From Prunella strophiata (taxonomy: Eukaryota > Chordata > Aves > Passeriformes > Prunellidae): a DNA stretch of 64,000 nt. Location of the stretch: positions 86,616,809-86,680,808 of the forward strand of contig JAZBQD010000015.1 of the NCBI GenBank assembly GCA_036583965.1. The letters run 5' to 3'. This document shows positions 62,401 through 64,000 of the stretch, piece after piece. Under the pieces are notes generated by a model. That model worked only from the letters and a program-made list of their open reading frames with translations, made no database searches and was not told the DNA's origin. The first letter of the stretch is position 1; each line of letters begins with the position of its first letter. Made by a program: the position numbers and the translations under genes.

Positions 62401-63594
62401 GGACGTGCAGAAGTGTAAAATTTGCTAATCCAAACCCACGTGTAGCTCTGAATGGTGACTTCTGGTTATTGCTTCCAGCCATTCCAAGAAAAATGTCAAG
62501 GTTAATTGAACACCTCTAGGAACCAGAAAGAACAGGTTAAGGGTAGGTCTCAACTATAATTTCCATTGGTACGAGGTTGCCAATGCCTATGTTACCAACT
62601 AATGCTTCCTTGATTTGCACTGGTATAACTGGCTCCATCTCACTCCTGGAAGGAATCAAAATGAAACATTTTAACTAGTTCTGGGTATTTTACCCTCCTT
62701 TCCAACTGCCTCAGTACTCCTGAGCACCTGGGTATTACCTATCGGTACCAATTACTGATAAATAATGTACATTACCTTCTGCAACACCAGGTATCTTTGT
62801 AACCTTCTTCCTCTGCCACAAGGAAGACATTATCAATGGCTGGTATTACCTCAGGCTTTGCGCAGCTATGGTAATTTAGTCATAGCTTTTGTGTTTATAT
62901 TCCAAATTGATAGGAAATAGGAATTCAATTATGTCACTCTAAGGGGGCTTAGGCAGCATGAACTATTGCACCTTTTCAGGTATTTTGAATAGGGTCTTTT
63001 CATATGTGTCACCCCAAAGCTGAGTTGGTGGCAAATAGAATACATAGGAGAAACAGATTCAGACTGACAGTAGGTGGATACATGACTTTTAGAATGACTA
63101 TTGAATACATGATGGATACATGACTATTGAATATTATTCATGTCTGGATTTATGGAGGGAGGAAGAGTCCAAACTGATTTTTGTTCAAGGAAGGCAGAAT
63201 TTACTATATGTGATGCAAAGATTTTTTTTGGAGGGGAAAAAAGTATTTTTGTTGTTAAATCACATAAAACAAAAACTAGGTTCTGTTGTTAATCGTGTCT
63301 CAAGCTTCTGATACAACAAGCTTTGCCAAATTATTCATCCCAGTGTGCCTCAAAATTTAAGGCTGCAAAATACTTCTTTGATAGTGTCCTACTTTGTAAG
63401 GTCGGCAGTACACTTAACGCATTGCTGTTTATAAACAGGATGAGCCCCTTTGGGAAAGTTACTATGACTGCAAAGACACAATGTGCTATGGGGAATCAGC
63501 ATTGCTCACTAAATAGGTGACTTCATTGTTCCACTTTAACTCTTTTAAATGCTGAACTAGATTCTAAAACTCCATTGTTCATTCATTACATGGG

Positions 63595-63633
<39 letters not shown>
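63595..63633. repeat. Poly-A run of 39 bases
   Basis: Uninterrupted A, then GAAAAAG. It sits about 90 bases from the CpG-dense end. Confidence 0.93.
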
Positions 63634-63635
<2 letters not shown>

Positions 63636-63720
63636 AAAAGGAAGCGTTCCACTACAGATTGCATGGCTAAAGCAAGAGCTCCTGTTAAGATAACAAATTA
63701 ACGGGAATAATCGGTTTATG

Positions 63721-64000
63721 TAACACGCTCGAACGCACCTCGGAGTAGAGCAGAATGCACCTGCTCGGAGCGGGGCAGGGCGCATGGGGGCCCGGGGGGA
63801 TGGATGCCCAGGGGCTGCGCATCTCTCGCTCCCTCTCCATCCCTCCCTCCACCCAGGACCGCGTTCTTCCACGTGCCTGTTCCCGCACGCCGCCCGGCTC
63901 CCCGTGCTGCGCGGGTGCCCCCGGGGCTCCCTCTCCCTCATCCCTCCTCCCCCGCTCCCTAAGGGTCCCTCTGTTCCTCCCTCCTTCCCTACAATGCCCA
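63721..64000 (-). promoter_or_regulatory. ELOVL2: CpG-dense segment, probable edge of the ELOVL2 promoter island
   Basis: About 22 CpG dinucleotides in roughly 235 bases, in a window where CpG is otherwise rare, with GC-rich and CT-rich blocks and an E-box CACGTG at about 63870. It lies upstream of ELOVL2 exon 2, where the gene's first exon and CpG island are expected. That it belongs to ELOVL2 is inferred from position; it could also serve a divergent neighbour outside the window. Confidence 0.55.

Larger units (their letters stand above)
39929..64000 (-). other. ELOVL2: ELOVL2 intron 1 (partial, at least about 23.7 kb)
   Basis: No exon was recognised between exon 2 and the right edge. Contents: a CR1 at 41901-42717, a CR1 fragment at 47645-47711, T-rich tracts at 46215-46255 and 49802-49838, a 40-base tandem duplication at 55116-55195, a perfect inverted repeat at 57834-57862, an AT-rich patch at 59415-59465, a poly-A run at 63595-63633 and a CpG-dense end from 63721. 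The rest looks like ordinary AT-rich intron. Confidence 0.7.

Noticed and set aside
63579..63941. 120-codon minus-strand frame over the CpG-dense end
   Set aside because: It ends by reading through the poly-A tract as Phe and then stops; any donor in this frame would put ELOVL2 exon 2 out of frame.
1..64000. CRISPR arrays, operons, phage or plasmid features, rRNA and tRNA genes
   Set aside because: None seen. The window is a vertebrate intron-rich region; I did no computed tRNA or microRNA scan, so very small RNA genes could have been missed.

Overview
The window is vertebrate nuclear DNA, almost certainly from a bird. It is AT-rich with long introns, GT-AG splice sites, several CR1-type LINE fragments and one LTR-type repeat that opens in the manner of avian endogenous-retrovirus LTRs. 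No prokaryotic, plasmid or phage signal was seen. Two protein-coding genes are supported, and they face each other tail to tail. This matches the SYCP2L/ELOVL2 neighbourhood known from other amniotes.

Left part (about 1-10,490, + strand): the 3' half of SYCP2L, a meiotic chromosome-axis protein of oocytes. Thirteen coding exons (398 to 10229) could be assembled by reading frame and splice phase, followed by a short 3' UTR with an AATAAA signal at 10471. The 5' half of the gene lies off the left edge. One 58-nt exon (8394-8451) does not join its neighbours in the frame that looks like real protein. This is the most interesting anomaly in the window.

Middle (about 10,490-14,340): intergenic DNA between the two convergent 3' ends. 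No gene was seen. One small CpG-bearing patch lies near 12.24-12.38 kb.

Right part (about 14,340-64,000, - strand): ELOVL2, the very-long-chain polyunsaturated fatty acid elongase. Coding exons 2 to 8 are all present, in frame and with good splice sites. They cover every residue except the start methionine, and all elongase motifs are intact. Intron 1 runs from 39,929 to beyond the right edge. The last 300 bases are CpG-dense and probably touch the ELOVL2 promoter island; the first exon is not convincingly inside the window.

Repeats: a long CR1 on + (25.4-26.2 kb), a long CR1 on - (41.9-42.7 kb), two short CR1 tails (7.84 and 47.6 kb), an LTR-type element (19.1-20.1 kb), poly-A/T tracts and several short tandem duplications.

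I found no new multi-gene system. The two genes are not functionally linked as far as is known: one acts in oocyte meiosis, the other in ER lipid synthesis.
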